Shown here: piece by piece, positions 32,433 to 42,106 of the stretch
Position numbering within the stretch: position 1 is the first letter of the stretch
Layout of the letters: every line of letters begins with the position of its first letter
NCBI GenBank assembly: GCA_022797535.1
Contig: JAAWKU010000011.1
Span: forward strand, 1-46,515
DNA from: Lachnospiraceae bacterium
Lineage (GTDB): Bacteria; Bacillota; Clostridia; Lachnospirales; Lachnospiraceae
Length of the DNA stretch: 46,515 nucleotides
Direction: 5' to 3'
Program-made: the position numbers and the translations under genes
The notes under the pieces: model-generated
The model's input: only the letters and a program-made list of their open reading frames with translations
Told to the model about the DNA's origin: nothing
The model's database searches: none

Positions 32433-32458
32433 GCATCCACTCTCTGAAGAGCGGATGC
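32433..32458 (-). other. Intercistronic hairpin after the DUF5696 gene
   Basis: GCATCC pairs with GGATGC and inner CTCT with AGAG. There is no T-run. It may be a processing or stability point separating the upstream genes from the second permease pair. Confidence 0.55.
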
Positions 32459-32483
32459 CGATATATTCTTAACTGACTCGTTC

Positions 32484-35078
32484 CTACCGAACCACCCTGT
32501 AATCTCTGGCAGGAACCACGGTTCCATCCTCCGCCGTAAGATCCAGATACCCATAATTGACATAGACTCTGGTGCCGTCCTCGTACATGGTGCAGGACAG
32601 ATCCGCAGTGATCTGCTCATGTCCTGTCATCTTCTGGTTAAAGATGTGTCCCAGTTCCGCATTGTATCTGGTATAGATTTCCACCAATCTGTCATGCCAT
32701 GCATTATAGTCGGAACCGTAGTATTCCGTGTAAAGGGTCTTTTGAAGAATAAATGCCGTCTCCTTCATCAAATTAAACTGTAATCCCGCGCCGTACTCCG
32801 CGCTCCGCAACAGCTCATCCTGGGTGTCTCCCGCCAAATTCAGGGGCGCGCCGGAATAATTCACATATCCGTGCAATGCCATCTGATAGAAAGGCACATA
32901 GACATCAAGAATGGTATACTCACTGCCCTGCAGTTCCATGTTGGTAATCATATCGCAGTAAGGCGCAGCATAGTCATTTCCCATGTTGATCATGACCTTC
33001 TGGCCGCTGTCCGCCAGCTCCTTGAATTCTCCTGCCTGCTGTTCCAGCACCTCCTGCCTGCTGCGCATATCTTTGAGGTAATAGTCCCCTGACAGATCCC
33101 TGCCGTTCTCCCGGAAAGCAACTCCTGCCCCATATTTGCCGGCCGCCTCCACCAGGTTCTGTGTCATTTCAGAAGCCACATCCGGATGCAGCAGATAGAA
33201 TTTCCCCTTCCATTCCGACTGTCCAAAGGAAACCGGGTTATATTCGTACAGTTCCGCCTTCTCCTTGCTGATAAAGCGGGCCGCGTCCGAGTAGACGAAA
33301 AATCCGTTAAAAATATTGCTGTCAAAAGCATACTGGGTCACACCGTCCAGATAAACATCCACGCCCAGCCCCTTGGCCGTGTCGATCATATTCTGCAGAT
33401 CTTTCTTACCGCCAAGTTCGGAGAGGGGTTTCACCCGGTTCAACATCTTCTGCTGATAACCACCGTTGGCCCATCCTACCAGCTTCACAGCCATATTGTT
33501 CAGGCCATCACCCTTCAACTGCTGGATGATCTCAGAAGCCTCCTTAAAGGTGGTCAGCTCCAGAGGTCTCGACATGGGAATACCCATAACCTGTTTCACC
33601 TTGTCCAGAGCACCCATGATTTCCACCGACACAGGAGTCTCCGTATCATCGTTCATGGTCAAATAGCCTTCATACCGATCCAGCAGATAAGACTGGTAAT
33701 CTTTTGCCATATCCACATAGCTGCCGCTGTCGATAAAGCTGTACCGCTGTACCAGACTTCCCTCGGGAAGATCCTGCAGATAGACATAGATACTGCTGTC
33801 CGCAATTTCACCCACATCATACTTCTCCCGAAGGGCCATACTGTATACAGGATAAACATAATTGTAATTGTTCTTCCTGCCGGCGATATCCGCATTGATG
33901 GAAGCGTAAGCCGCCCCATCCTCCAGGATGCAGATAAAGGAATCCTCTCCCTGGCTGATGCCAAACACATTGAAATAGTTCCTGGTGCTGTGTACCATGG
34001 CCACACGGTTCAAAGCCATATCCCAGCCATACACATTGGCATAATAATCGTTCTGAGCGCTCTTTCCATTGTTAAAGTTAATCAACGCGCCGCCGCCCTC
34101 CGGCACCAGCATGAATCCCTGATCCTGGGTGCCGCCTGCGCCAAAGAAGGGCAGAACCGACAGATTGTAAAGCGGGTATTTCTCTCTGTATTCGATCTCC
34201 CCAAGCGGCACCTCCACCAGCAGGTCACCACCATCCAGACGGTAGATCACATTCACATTAAATATGGGTTTGTCAAAGCTGGACTCTGCCTGATTCAACT
34301 CTTTGTCCGCCTGATAATCCTCCATCGTATAGCCGACTGCCTCAAAATATTCCTCAAAACGCTTTTTCATATGGTCCTTGATTCCGTCCCGCAGCACCCA
34401 AATTACTTCGTCCGCCAGAATCGGATAATTGGCCAGCAGTTGCTCCTTGTCATCCTTCTTGCCCAGCTTGTTGATATCATACTTCTTGTAGTACTCCTTC
34501 ACCATGCCGGCATCCTGCTGACTCATAAGACCCAGCCACTTTTGGAAATTCTCATCTACAATTACAGGCGGAATGATGTACTCCTTCTGAGTATCGCCGA
34601 TGGAGTAGTATACTTTTACGTAATCCTCACCCATCTCAATATCGTACACTTTCTTCTCGATACTGTAATTATAATTATTGTAGGGGGCGTCCACACCAGT
34701 CCTGTTACTCCAGGTCAACGCCAGAGTGGACTGCAGCCTGCCTTTTTCACTGCTCTGCGCCAAAGCATCCGAGGCGGCCCCTTCCGGATTGGAGCTCCAT
34801 ACTTTACCGCTGGACTTTACCTCCAGAGTAAACTGAGTGGTGTCAGAGTCCATCACAAACCGAAGTTCTTCATTTTCCAACACTATTTCAGTGGATTCAC
34901 CCTCCCAGCCGTTAAGCCGGATGATCTCTTCCTCCTCTTCTTCTCCTTTGTAGTTGATGATAAACAGCACACCGGCCAAAATAATCAATGCGATAATGCT
35001 GGGAGCGATCAGGCTCTTCAGCTGCCGGACCAGTGCCCTCTTTAATTCTGCTTTTCTTGCCGCTTTGTCTCTATACAT
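32484..35078 (-). CDS. DUF5696 membrane-anchored, glycosidase-like protein
   Basis: This 864-residue protein has one N-terminal membrane segment (about 22-42, LIAPSIIALIILAGVLFIIN) followed by an acidic GEEEEEE, so the bulk lies outside. A beta-sandwich-rich first half (about 50-440) is followed by a region at about 480-800 with TIM-barrel rhythm (LNNMAVKLVGWANGGYQQKM; LGVDVYLDGVTQYAFD; YCDMITNMELQGSEY) as in glycosidases. It matches the DUF5696 family. No catalytic residues have been established that I know of; acids in VYLDGVT and ITNMELQG are candidates. The start at 35078 has GGGAG 9 bases upstream. It may trim glycans at the surface for the adjacent importers. Confidence 0.8.
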   Translation of the reverse strand: MYRDKAARKAELKRALVRQLKSLIAPSIIALIILAGVLFIINYKGEEEEEEIIRLNGWEGESTEIVLENEELRFVMDSDTTQFTLEVKSSGKVWSSNPEGAASDALAQSSEKGRLQSTLALTWSNRTGVDAPYNNYNYSIEKKVYDIEMGEDYVKVYYSIGDTQKEYIIPPVIVDENFQKWLGLMSQQDAGMVKEYYKKYDINKLGKKDDKEQLLANYPILADEVIWVLRDGIKDHMKKRFEEYFEAVGYTMEDYQADKELNQAESSFDKPIFNVNVIYRLDGGDLLVEVPLGEIEYREKYPLYNLSVLPFFGAGGTQDQGFMLVPEGGGALINFNNGKSAQNDYYANVYGWDMALNRVAMVHSTRNYFNVFGISQGEDSFICILEDGAAYASINADIAGRKNNYNYVYPVYSMALREKYDVGEIADSSIYVYLQDLPEGSLVQRYSFIDSGSYVDMAKDYQSYLLDRYEGYLTMNDDTETPVSVEIMGALDKVKQVMGIPMSRPLELTTFKEASEIIQQLKGDGLNNMAVKLVGWANGGYQQKMLNRVKPLSELGGKKDLQNMIDTAKGLGVDVYLDGVTQYAFDSNIFNGFFVYSDAARFISKEKAELYEYNPVSFGQSEWKGKFYLLHPDVASEMTQNLVEAAGKYGAGVAFRENGRDLSGDYYLKDMRSRQEVLEQQAGEFKELADSGQKVMINMGNDYAAPYCDMITNMELQGSEYTILDVYVPFYQMALHGYVNYSGAPLNLAGDTQDELLRSAEYGAGLQFNLMKETAFILQKTLYTEYYGSDYNAWHDRLVEIYTRYNAELGHIFNQKMTGHEQITADLSCTMYEDGTRVYVNYGYLDLTAEDGTVVPARDYRVVR

Positions 35079-35160
35079 GGTTTGATTCTCCCATCTGCCC
35101 ATCAAAGTAAGCACATATCCTCTATCCGCTTCTGGCGGCAGGATTGCCGCCGCCCTTCCG

Positions 35161-35817
35161 TCACAATCGGAACATGATCTCCCTTCCCAGAGATATGAAA
35201 TATGAGACACCCTGCGAGATCATGCTGAAAAACAGCAACAGGATAAACACCATCACCAGCATCGCGAACAGAGATGCAATGGTAAACAGGAAATTCTTGC
35301 CCAGGGAGTACTCATGAATCTGCATCATGGCCGCAAAGATCAGCGCCATGGCCCAAACCAGCGACAGGCCGCTGATCACCATGTAGAACTCCGCCTCATC
35401 CACCGTCACAAAATTGCTGAATATCATCAGCGGAAACTGAATCAGCGGATAAGGAGTCAGGGCGTAACAGGAAGCCATATACACCTGTCCCAGTCTGCCC
35501 TTGCCGTCAAACAGCGTAGTCAACGCCCAGTTTCCTACCACCCACAACGCCAGAGGAAAAAGTATGCTGGCCAGATACAGGAAGATATTAAGGGTTTCCC
35601 AATATACCGTCATAAAGATAAAACTGGTATATCGCAGTTTCATCACTCGAAGGAGCAGGGTAAGCGCCAAAATCGTGTTCGCTGCTGCATAGGATCCTCT
35701 CTTCTCATGGGTCAGATCCCAGAAGCCATCCAGAGGATGGGTAATGCAGTACAGGGCAAACTTTAAGGTTGCAAGATAATGCGTAAAAGTTTCTTTCTTT
35801 TTCAATGAAGCTATCAT
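35161..35817 (-). CDS. Yip1-like multi-pass membrane protein
   Basis: A 218-residue protein with five membrane helices and a Yip1-domain pattern. YWETLNIFLYLASILFPLALWVVGNWAL and GKGRLGQVYMASCYALTPYPLI are the conserved helix-loop-helix of bacterial Yip1 proteins. GGAGG precedes the ATG. It lies 12 bases after the NHL gene and 82 bases before the DUF5696 gene. Bacterial Yip1 proteins have no settled function. Its constant position here suggests a membrane partner of one or both. Confidence 0.82.
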   Translation of the reverse strand: MIASLKKKETFTHYLATLKFALYCITHPLDGFWDLTHEKRGSYAAANTILALTLLLRVMKLRYTSFIFMTVYWETLNIFLYLASILFPLALWVVGNWALTTLFDGKGRLGQVYMASCYALTPYPLIQFPLMIFSNFVTVDEAEFYMVISGLSLVWAMALIFAAMMQIHEYSLGKNFLFTIASLFAMLVMVFILLLFFSMISQGVSYFISLGREIMFRL

Positions 35818-35829
35818 AACGGCCTCCGT

Positions 35830-37338
35830 CTACATTCTAAAGATATCAGCAGTATCTATCTCATGCTTAAGGTTCCTGACCTTGCCTATGACCAGGGGAA
35901 TAACCAGCACTGCGAACACCACGATGAAAATAACCAGTATATTTTCCTCCACCCACTCCTTGCGGTACTGCTTATAGGCTTTGGAATAATTGTCAGCGTC
36001 ATATTTCAGTTCAAAATACTCCATAGCCTCATGGTAACGCTCCTGTCGCAACAGAGAACGCCCGATGCCGATATAGGCCAAATCATAGTTGCCGTTGATC
36101 TTCATGACCTCCTGCCAGGTCTTTCCAGATTCCTCGTACAGACCACTGTCAAACTGGTCGATGGCCTGGTAGACCAGGCTGCCAAACTCCGTAGGACTAA
36201 ACAGGGTAATGGCACAATCCAGACTGTCCAGCACCAACAGGTCATAGCCCATATGGTCAATGGCGACGGGATAGCGGAAATAGCCGTCCATATTGCCGGG
36301 ACCACCAAAGGCGAATACCATGCGGCCCTGGTCATTGTAACCGAAAAGACGATCTCTGTTCCGATCCAATACCACATAGATGTCGTTGTCAAACACCGTC
36401 ACGTCCGTAAAACGGGAGGGGCCGTCATATCCTGCATTATTGCCCCAGTATAGATCGCCGACTACAAACCACTCTCCATTGCGCACCAGAATGTCATTAC
36501 CCATCAGATTCAGCTTCCGCACAGGATCCGCGGTCCCGGCGTCGACATCCTCCTCTTTCACATTACTGGTGCAGGCGTAGATAAAGCCCTCATAATCCAT
36601 ATAGATATTGTCATACTCTGTGGGAACGAAGGACTCCAGCTTTGCCTTCTGTTCCTCGGTGGCAATGCGTTTCCAGATATAATCCGCAAAATCATAGGTA
36701 ACTTTGGTGGCCCCTACGAAACCGGAGAACACGCCGTCACTTTCGTATTTGATAAGACCCTTATTGATACCCTGGGCCACACAGTATACCCTGCCCGCCG
36801 TGTCAATAACAATCTTGCTGGGGGAAAAAGTAAGTTCCGGATCCAGAGTATTGTCAACAGGCTTATCAAACTGCATCAGATAATTCAAATCCTCGTCCAG
36901 TTTCAGGATACGGCCATTACCCTTGTCAGCAATGTACAGTTCCCCTTCCTGGGACACGGCGATGTCTGTGGGACCGCTTAATGTCCTGACTTCCACATCG
37001 CCCTTGAACTCCTCTATGATCCGCTTCAGCTTAAAGCCTTCCGCATCCACCCGTTCCACCACCACAATCCGATTGTTGCCCGTATCGCAGATATAGACGG
37101 TATTGCCCTGGACAAACAATCCCTGGGGGTTAGACAGGTTCTTATCCAACCCCAAATCCACGGAAGTATACACACCAGCCACGGCGTAGGCATCGGGAGA
37201 GCCCTGCACATCTCCCCAGTAATCATAGTTGTAGCTATATCGTCCGCCGTCAGTGGATGCGCACACCGCCATGGAGGACCCCAACAGCATCACCGCGCTT
37301 GCCAGCAGGACGCCGACTCTCTTTATTATCTTTCTCAT
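35830..37338 (-). CDS. NHL-propeller protein with TPR-like helices and C-terminal membrane anchor
   Basis: A 502-residue exported protein. It has a signal peptide (1-27, ending MAVCAS), then NHL repeats over about 50-370: LSNPQGLFVQGNTVYICDTG, LSGPTDIAVSQEGELYIADKG, LTFSPSKIVIDTAGRVYCVAQ and YFRYPVAIDHMGYDLLVLDS. A TPR-like helical pair follows (about 395-450, YDLAYIGIGRSLLRQERYHEAMEY). A membrane segment (about 463-483) and a short basic tail end the protein. The propeller is therefore on the outer face. GAGGTGG lies before the ATG. It could be a sensor or a docking platform for the glycan-handling proteins around it. Confidence 0.88.
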   Translation of the reverse strand: MRKIIKRVGVLLASAVMLLGSSMAVCASTDGGRYSYNYDYWGDVQGSPDAYAVAGVYTSVDLGLDKNLSNPQGLFVQGNTVYICDTGNNRIVVVERVDAEGFKLKRIIEEFKGDVEVRTLSGPTDIAVSQEGELYIADKGNGRILKLDEDLNYLMQFDKPVDNTLDPELTFSPSKIVIDTAGRVYCVAQGINKGLIKYESDGVFSGFVGATKVTYDFADYIWKRIATEEQKAKLESFVPTEYDNIYMDYEGFIYACTSNVKEEDVDAGTADPVRKLNLMGNDILVRNGEWFVVGDLYWGNNAGYDGPSRFTDVTVFDNDIYVVLDRNRDRLFGYNDQGRMVFAFGGPGNMDGYFRYPVAIDHMGYDLLVLDSLDCAITLFSPTEFGSLVYQAIDQFDSGLYEESGKTWQEVMKINGNYDLAYIGIGRSLLRQERYHEAMEYFELKYDADNYSKAYKQYRKEWVEENILVIFIVVFAVLVIPLVIGKVRNLKHEIDTADIFRM

Positions 37339-37395
37339 ACGCCACCTCGTTCCTATCTCTATTCCCCTGCATGCCGCAGCTTCGATTATGCCCGA

Positions 37396-38298
37396 TTAAT
37401 CCTTCAAGCCGGAACTTGCCATTGTCTCCAGGATCTGGCTCTCGGACAGGATGAATATACAGATCGGCACCGCCATTACGATAACCTGTACCGCAGCCGA
37501 CTGACCGGTTCTGGCGATACCGCCGCTCTGAATCTGCTGCAGCGCGTATACCAGCGTCTTTTTCTCCTCAGAGTAGATGAAAGTTGCCGCCCTGTTGTTC
37601 CAGAGACCCTGCACGGAGAAAATGATCAGCGTCAGCCAGGCAGGCTTAACATTGGGCATCACGATACCTGTGAACACTCTCCACTCGTTGGCCCCGTCAA
37701 TTTTGGCCGCCTCAATCAGCGAGGTGGGCAGCCCCTCCATGAACTGCTTCATCAGGAACAGTCCGGTGGGCAGCGCAAAGGCTGGAATAATGATGGCCCA
37801 GTAGGTATCAATCCACCCCATGGAATTGATAATCAGGTAGTTGGGGATCTGAGTCACATAACCGCTGAACATCAGGGCTACCGTAACCAGCTTGAAGAAA
37901 GTCTGTCCTCCGGGAAACTCATACTTGGCCAGAACGAAAGCGCCCATGGATGCCACAATCAAATGACCAAATGTTCCCACTGCCGTGATGAACACCGTAT
38001 TGAATATGTATCTGGAGAATGTCACCCAGGACTTGCCCATGGTTACAAACAGGTCCGAGAAGTTATCCAGCGTCGGATTCTGCGCAAAAACGGTAGGAGG
38101 AAACTTGAACAGTTCGTCCAGCGGCTTCAACGCGGATTCAATCGCGTACACCAACGGGAATACCATGGCCACGGCCATAAGCAGCAGAAAGAGATATACA
38201 AAGAAATCTCCTACCCTTGAACGGTTGGGCTGCCTTCTCTTTAAAATTCTGATTCTGGGTTGCTTTGCTATTGTCGCTACTTTTCTCGATTTGCTCAT
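37396..38298 (-). CDS. Sugar ABC transporter permease (MalG-like)
   Basis: A 300-residue permease with six helices and the EAA loop IEAAKIDGANEWRVFTGIVMP. AGGAACC lies before the ATG, and only one base separates it from the stop of the upstream permease, so the two are coupled. Residues 1-28 are strongly basic. Confidence 0.95.
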   Translation of the reverse strand: MSKSRKVATIAKQPRIRILKRRQPNRSRVGDFFVYLFLLLMAVAMVFPLVYAIESALKPLDELFKFPPTVFAQNPTLDNFSDLFVTMGKSWVTFSRYIFNTVFITAVGTFGHLIVASMGAFVLAKYEFPGGQTFFKLVTVALMFSGYVTQIPNYLIINSMGWIDTYWAIIIPAFALPTGLFLMKQFMEGLPTSLIEAAKIDGANEWRVFTGIVMPNVKPAWLTLIIFSVQGLWNNRAATFIYSEEKKTLVYALQQIQSGGIARTGQSAAVQVIVMAVPICIFILSESQILETMASSGLKD

Positions 38299-38299
38299 A

Positions 38300-39238
38300 T
38301 CAGGTTCCTACTCTTCTCAACAGACTTTGAATTGCTTTGTTACACAGCATCATCACCAGGAACAGCATGGTTGCGATAGCCGATGCATATCCCATCTCAA
38401 ATCTGGAAAAACCATAGTCAAACAGGTGGGTCACGACGGTACGGGCCGCGTAGTCCGTACTGGGGTAGCCACAGAGGGCCATGGTCACATCGCACACCCC
38501 AAAGGACTGGGTAATAGCCATAACGGCGCCGAACATCAGCATGGGCTTCATGTTGGGCAGAGTGATAAACCACAATTCCTGCCAACGGTTCTTCACACCG
38601 TCTATACAGCCTGCCTCATATTGAGAGCGATCCACACCCTGAAGGCCTGCCACGAAAGACAGGAAGCCCATTCCCAAACTCATCCACAGAATGACTACCA
38701 TACAGATCGGCAGCATGTAAGCCGGGTTGGTCAGCCACAGGATGGGGGCATCAATCAGGCCCATGTCGATCAGCAGTGAATTCACCTGTCCGTAAGCGTC
38801 ACCACGGAACAGCACGGAGAAGATAACGAACACATTGCCGGCAATGGACGGCGCATAGAACACCACCACCGCGATCGTCCTGATCCACCGGGGCAACTCA
38901 TTGATCAACCACGCAAACAGAAATGACATGATGTAGCCCAGGGGGCCGGTAATCACCGCAATCATGAATGTGTTCTTTACGCCCTGCAGGAAGATATCAT
39001 CTGACAGGATCAGGTTGATATAGTTCTGCACCCCGATAAACCTTGGGGATTCCAAAATATTATAGTAGGTAAAGCTGAAAAAAATGGAACTGCATACCGG
39101 TAATATGTAAAATATGGTAAACAGGATTGCATAGGGGGCCAGGAACGCGTAACACATCTTTGCCCGCTTTGCCTTTTTGACCGCCACCCGAAAATTGTGT
39201 TTTCGAAGGGTGACATATTTCTGTAAATATTCTTTCAT
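38300..39238 (-). CDS. Sugar ABC transporter permease (MalF-like)
   Basis: A 312-residue permease. MCYAFLAPYAILFTIFYILP is the first helix, and YEAGCIDGVKNRWQELWFITLP is the EAA loop. It is placed 18 bases after the membrane-anchored binding protein and forms a heterodimer with the next permease. The partner ATPase is absent from the window. Confidence 0.95.
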   Translation of the reverse strand: MKEYLQKYVTLRKHNFRVAVKKAKRAKMCYAFLAPYAILFTIFYILPVCSSIFFSFTYYNILESPRFIGVQNYINLILSDDIFLQGVKNTFMIAVITGPLGYIMSFLFAWLINELPRWIRTIAVVVFYAPSIAGNVFVIFSVLFRGDAYGQVNSLLIDMGLIDAPILWLTNPAYMLPICMVVILWMSLGMGFLSFVAGLQGVDRSQYEAGCIDGVKNRWQELWFITLPNMKPMLMFGAVMAITQSFGVCDVTMALCGYPSTDYAARTVVTHLFDYGFSRFEMGYASAIATMLFLVMMLCNKAIQSLLRRVGT

Positions 39239-39256
39239 CCTACCTTCTCCCCCTCC

Positions 39257-42106
39257 TTATTCCAGCGGTAAGCCAAATTCTTTTCGCTTCTTGGCCAACT
39301 CTTCGTTGATCGTGATCGCGTAATCTATAAGGGTCTCGCGCGCGTCTTCCTTCTTATTGATAACCCTGCGGATCGCATTGGTGATATGCCGTCCTGTGTA
39401 GTAGCCGCCCGGCACCTCCCGGATGCCCACGGTCTGCTGCCACTGATCCAGCAACACTTCTATATCATCCGCGCCCCAGGCCAACTGGGAGAAAGCATTG
39501 ATATTGGCTGTGGCATATCTTGCGGAGGAACCCAGCAGAGCCTCGATCTCCCGTCCGAAACGGATCTGGGTATCAACCTGGGACCACCATTTCATAAACT
39601 CCCAGGCATTCTGTTTTCTGCCCTCATCGGTCTGTTTAATCATCATGGTGGCGCTGCCGGAGATGAAGTCTGACCGATCGATATAGGTCTGGCCGTTTTC
39701 ATCCACCCTTTCCGTGCCGGGAATCAGTGTGAAATCCCACAGGCCCCGAATCTCAGGTGCCGACACCATCAGGGTGTTGTAAGTGGCATAATTGGCCACA
39801 CCGATGGGCATCTCGCCCGAACGGAAACGGCTCACAAAGTCAAAGAATACAGGAATGCCGTAATCATTAAAGTACTTGATATAGTCCGCCATGGCCTCCA
39901 CACCGGCCTCTTCGTCCACTGTGGTTCTGGTCCCCTTTTCATTATACAGTTCACCGCCATACTGGAACAGCAGGCTGAAATACATACTCAGGTCAGCTGC
40001 GTTGGAAGCGATCTGGGTAGTGGCTGCCGCGCTGCCGCTGGAACCGCCCGCGCTGGGGATGCCAATGGACATGTTGTTGCCCTGTATGGTGGGCAGCATC
40101 TCGATCAGTTCCTGCCAGGTGTTGGGCACTTCCAGTTCCAACTGCTCCAGAATGTCCTTACGGTAGAATAATACATTGAAGGTCTGAGTCTCCGGCACCG
40201 CATAAATATGTCCGTCCAAAGTGTACTGGGTATAGGAACTGGGGGTGTAGTTGGCAAGCACCTCCTGGTAATCAGAAAACTGGGTAATATCCTCCACGGA
40301 ATTACGCAGTGCGTAATTAACCGGCTGATCCGCGCCCACAGACAGTACCACATCAGGGCCTCTGCCTGCCACCACCGCCGTCAGCAGGGCATCCGCGCCA
40401 ACGATCTCTACGTTGGCCTTGATACCGGTCTGGGGAGTAAATGTATCATCCACCATGGACTTCAGAATTGTACCCTGATCACGTCCAGTCAACACCCACA
40501 CCTTGATCACATCGTCGCCGTTGTCCTCGTATACGTCACCCACCGCATCGTAATCCACGATGAAGGATGCCACAAAAGAACGAACCTCATGAGCCAGCTT
40601 CTGGAAGAAGTTGGAAGTATCTTTCTCCGGCTTGGTCTCTGTGCCGCTGACTACAATATAGTCAATGTCCAGCTTAGACTCGCTCATATTTAATATGGCG
40701 GTACCCAGGGCCGTAATATTGTCTTTAAAAGGGATAAACTCCGTAGTGATTTTTCCCGGCTTCTCCACAAATCTCTCCAGCTGCTGGGCAATGGTCTGGG
40801 CAGTGGCGATCTTATCCGCCTTCTGTCCACTGTAAGCCACCACCTCGTCTACAATCTTGTAAAGTCTCATGCGTTCCAGATCCATGGCTGCCATGACCTC
40901 GGGATAGTTGCTGTCAATATGGTAATCCCTGTATCGGTCAGGAGTTGCGCCGGTATACACCAGAATAGTCCTGTAGATCTGATTCAGGCGGAAGGTGCAA
41001 TCCTCCAGTTCCTCCATAATGGGCCCCATCTCTCCCAAGGTGGCTTCCAGCCGCAGAGTATGCGTGCCGGCAGTCAGGTAGAACTCATAGGGGTTGCCTT
41101 CCTTATCCGCCAGGGTCTTGCAGTCCCAGTCATTTTTATACTCAAAGGAAATGCTCTTGGCTTCCTCGAAGGGGATCTCGCCGTCTATGTACAGGGTGCG
41201 GTTGGACACGCTGCCCCGGGAATAATTCTGCCGCCCTTTGACTGTGATATTGTAGTAACCGTCCTCAGGAACCTCAATGTCCCACTGGATCCACTGGCCG
41301 GCGCTTCTCCATGCATCGCCGCCCACATAATTCAATACGGTATGCATTACCGTGTAGGGCTGAGAAGCTGGACTCCCGGTCTGATTGGCTCTGTACTCTG
41401 CGTAAGTCTGCGTCTCCGTCACCGGAAGGATATGCACGCCTTTTAACACCATGGGCTCATTGACTGCCTCCAGACCGATGGTGTTGGTTCCTTTTTCCAG
41501 ATAAAACATATAGGGATCAGAAATGTAGCCCATACTGTCCTCGCAGTAGGCGCTCTGCCATTCAAATACTTCCACCTGAGTGGGACGGATCTCATTGCCC
41601 TGATTATCCACGCGGACATCGCCGCCATCAGTCCAGATCCGGGTAAATTCCATATTGCCGGCATCGTCAAAAGGCAGTTCCCCGTTAATATAGAGAGCCC
41701 TCTCCGCAGCCACGCCCCTGGACTCAGGCACCAGATAATCCAGTACCACATTATAGAATCCCGCTTCGGCCACTTCTACCTCCCAGGTCACTGTGGACTT
41801 GGTATCCGTAAACAGGGATTTGGCCTCGCCTTCATAATCATTATAAATCTCCACACCGCCGTCAGCAGTATACGCGAAGAGATCCAAAGCCACCTCCGCC
41901 TGAGGACGCGCAGCGTCCGCATGGGCATTCAAATAACGGGTATACGTCCCCTCTCGCACTGCACCCTCGGTGTCAGCAGTCAGGTCATGGCCTGCATACT
42001 TATCCTCAAAGGTCTCTACCTCTCTCAGGTTCAGCAGCAAACAAAATACCACAAACACTGCGACCACACCTATGAGCATGAGTAATTTCTTGACAGTCTT
42101 ATTCAT
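39257..42106 (-). CDS. Membrane-anchored binding protein with two sugar-binding-like modules
   Basis: This 949-residue protein combines three parts. An uncleaved-looking N-terminal membrane segment (6-27, LLMLIGVVAVFVVFCLLLNL) has no lipobox. Two related beta-sandwich modules follow at about 95-215 and 260-370, each with VTWEVEVAEAGFYNVVLDY / IQWDIEVPEDGYYNITVKG and a NRTLYIDGEIPF-type strand, like carbohydrate-binding or galactose-binding folds. A helical spacer covers about 375-520. The C-terminal part (about 530-949) is a family 1 solute-binding domain (GPDVVLSVGADQPVNYALR; FNVLFYRKDILEQLELEVPNTWQEL). The start at 42106 has GGGAGG upstream. It heads the importer operon. This layout is much larger than a normal binding protein. 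Confidence 0.88.
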   Translation of the reverse strand: MNKTVKKLLMLIGVVAVFVVFCLLLNLREVETFEDKYAGHDLTADTEGAVREGTYTRYLNAHADAARPQAEVALDLFAYTADGGVEIYNDYEGEAKSLFTDTKSTVTWEVEVAEAGFYNVVLDYLVPESRGVAAERALYINGELPFDDAGNMEFTRIWTDGGDVRVDNQGNEIRPTQVEVFEWQSAYCEDSMGYISDPYMFYLEKGTNTIGLEAVNEPMVLKGVHILPVTETQTYAEYRANQTGSPASQPYTVMHTVLNYVGGDAWRSAGQWIQWDIEVPEDGYYNITVKGRQNYSRGSVSNRTLYIDGEIPFEEAKSISFEYKNDWDCKTLADKEGNPYEFYLTAGTHTLRLEATLGEMGPIMEELEDCTFRLNQIYRTILVYTGATPDRYRDYHIDSNYPEVMAAMDLERMRLYKIVDEVVAYSGQKADKIATAQTIAQQLERFVEKPGKITTEFIPFKDNITALGTAILNMSESKLDIDYIVVSGTETKPEKDTSNFFQKLAHEVRSFVASFIVDYDAVGDVYEDNGDDVIKVWVLTGRDQGTILKSMVDDTFTPQTGIKANVEIVGADALLTAVVAGRGPDVVLSVGADQPVNYALRNSVEDITQFSDYQEVLANYTPSSYTQYTLDGHIYAVPETQTFNVLFYRKDILEQLELEVPNTWQELIEMLPTIQGNNMSIGIPSAGGSSGSAAATTQIASNAADLSMYFSLLFQYGGELYNEKGTRTTVDEEAGVEAMADYIKYFNDYGIPVFFDFVSRFRSGEMPIGVANYATYNTLMVSAPEIRGLWDFTLIPGTERVDENGQTYIDRSDFISGSATMMIKQTDEGRKQNAWEFMKWWSQVDTQIRFGREIEALLGSSARYATANINAFSQLAWGADDIEVLLDQWQQTVGIREVPGGYYTGRHITNAIRRVINKKEDARETLIDYAITINEELAKKRKEFGLPLE

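Noticed and set aside
33186-35045. Long open frame on the plus strand opposite the DUF5696 gene (619 residues)
   Set aside because: It is antisense to a strong gene and has no recognisable domain; codon shadowing explains it.
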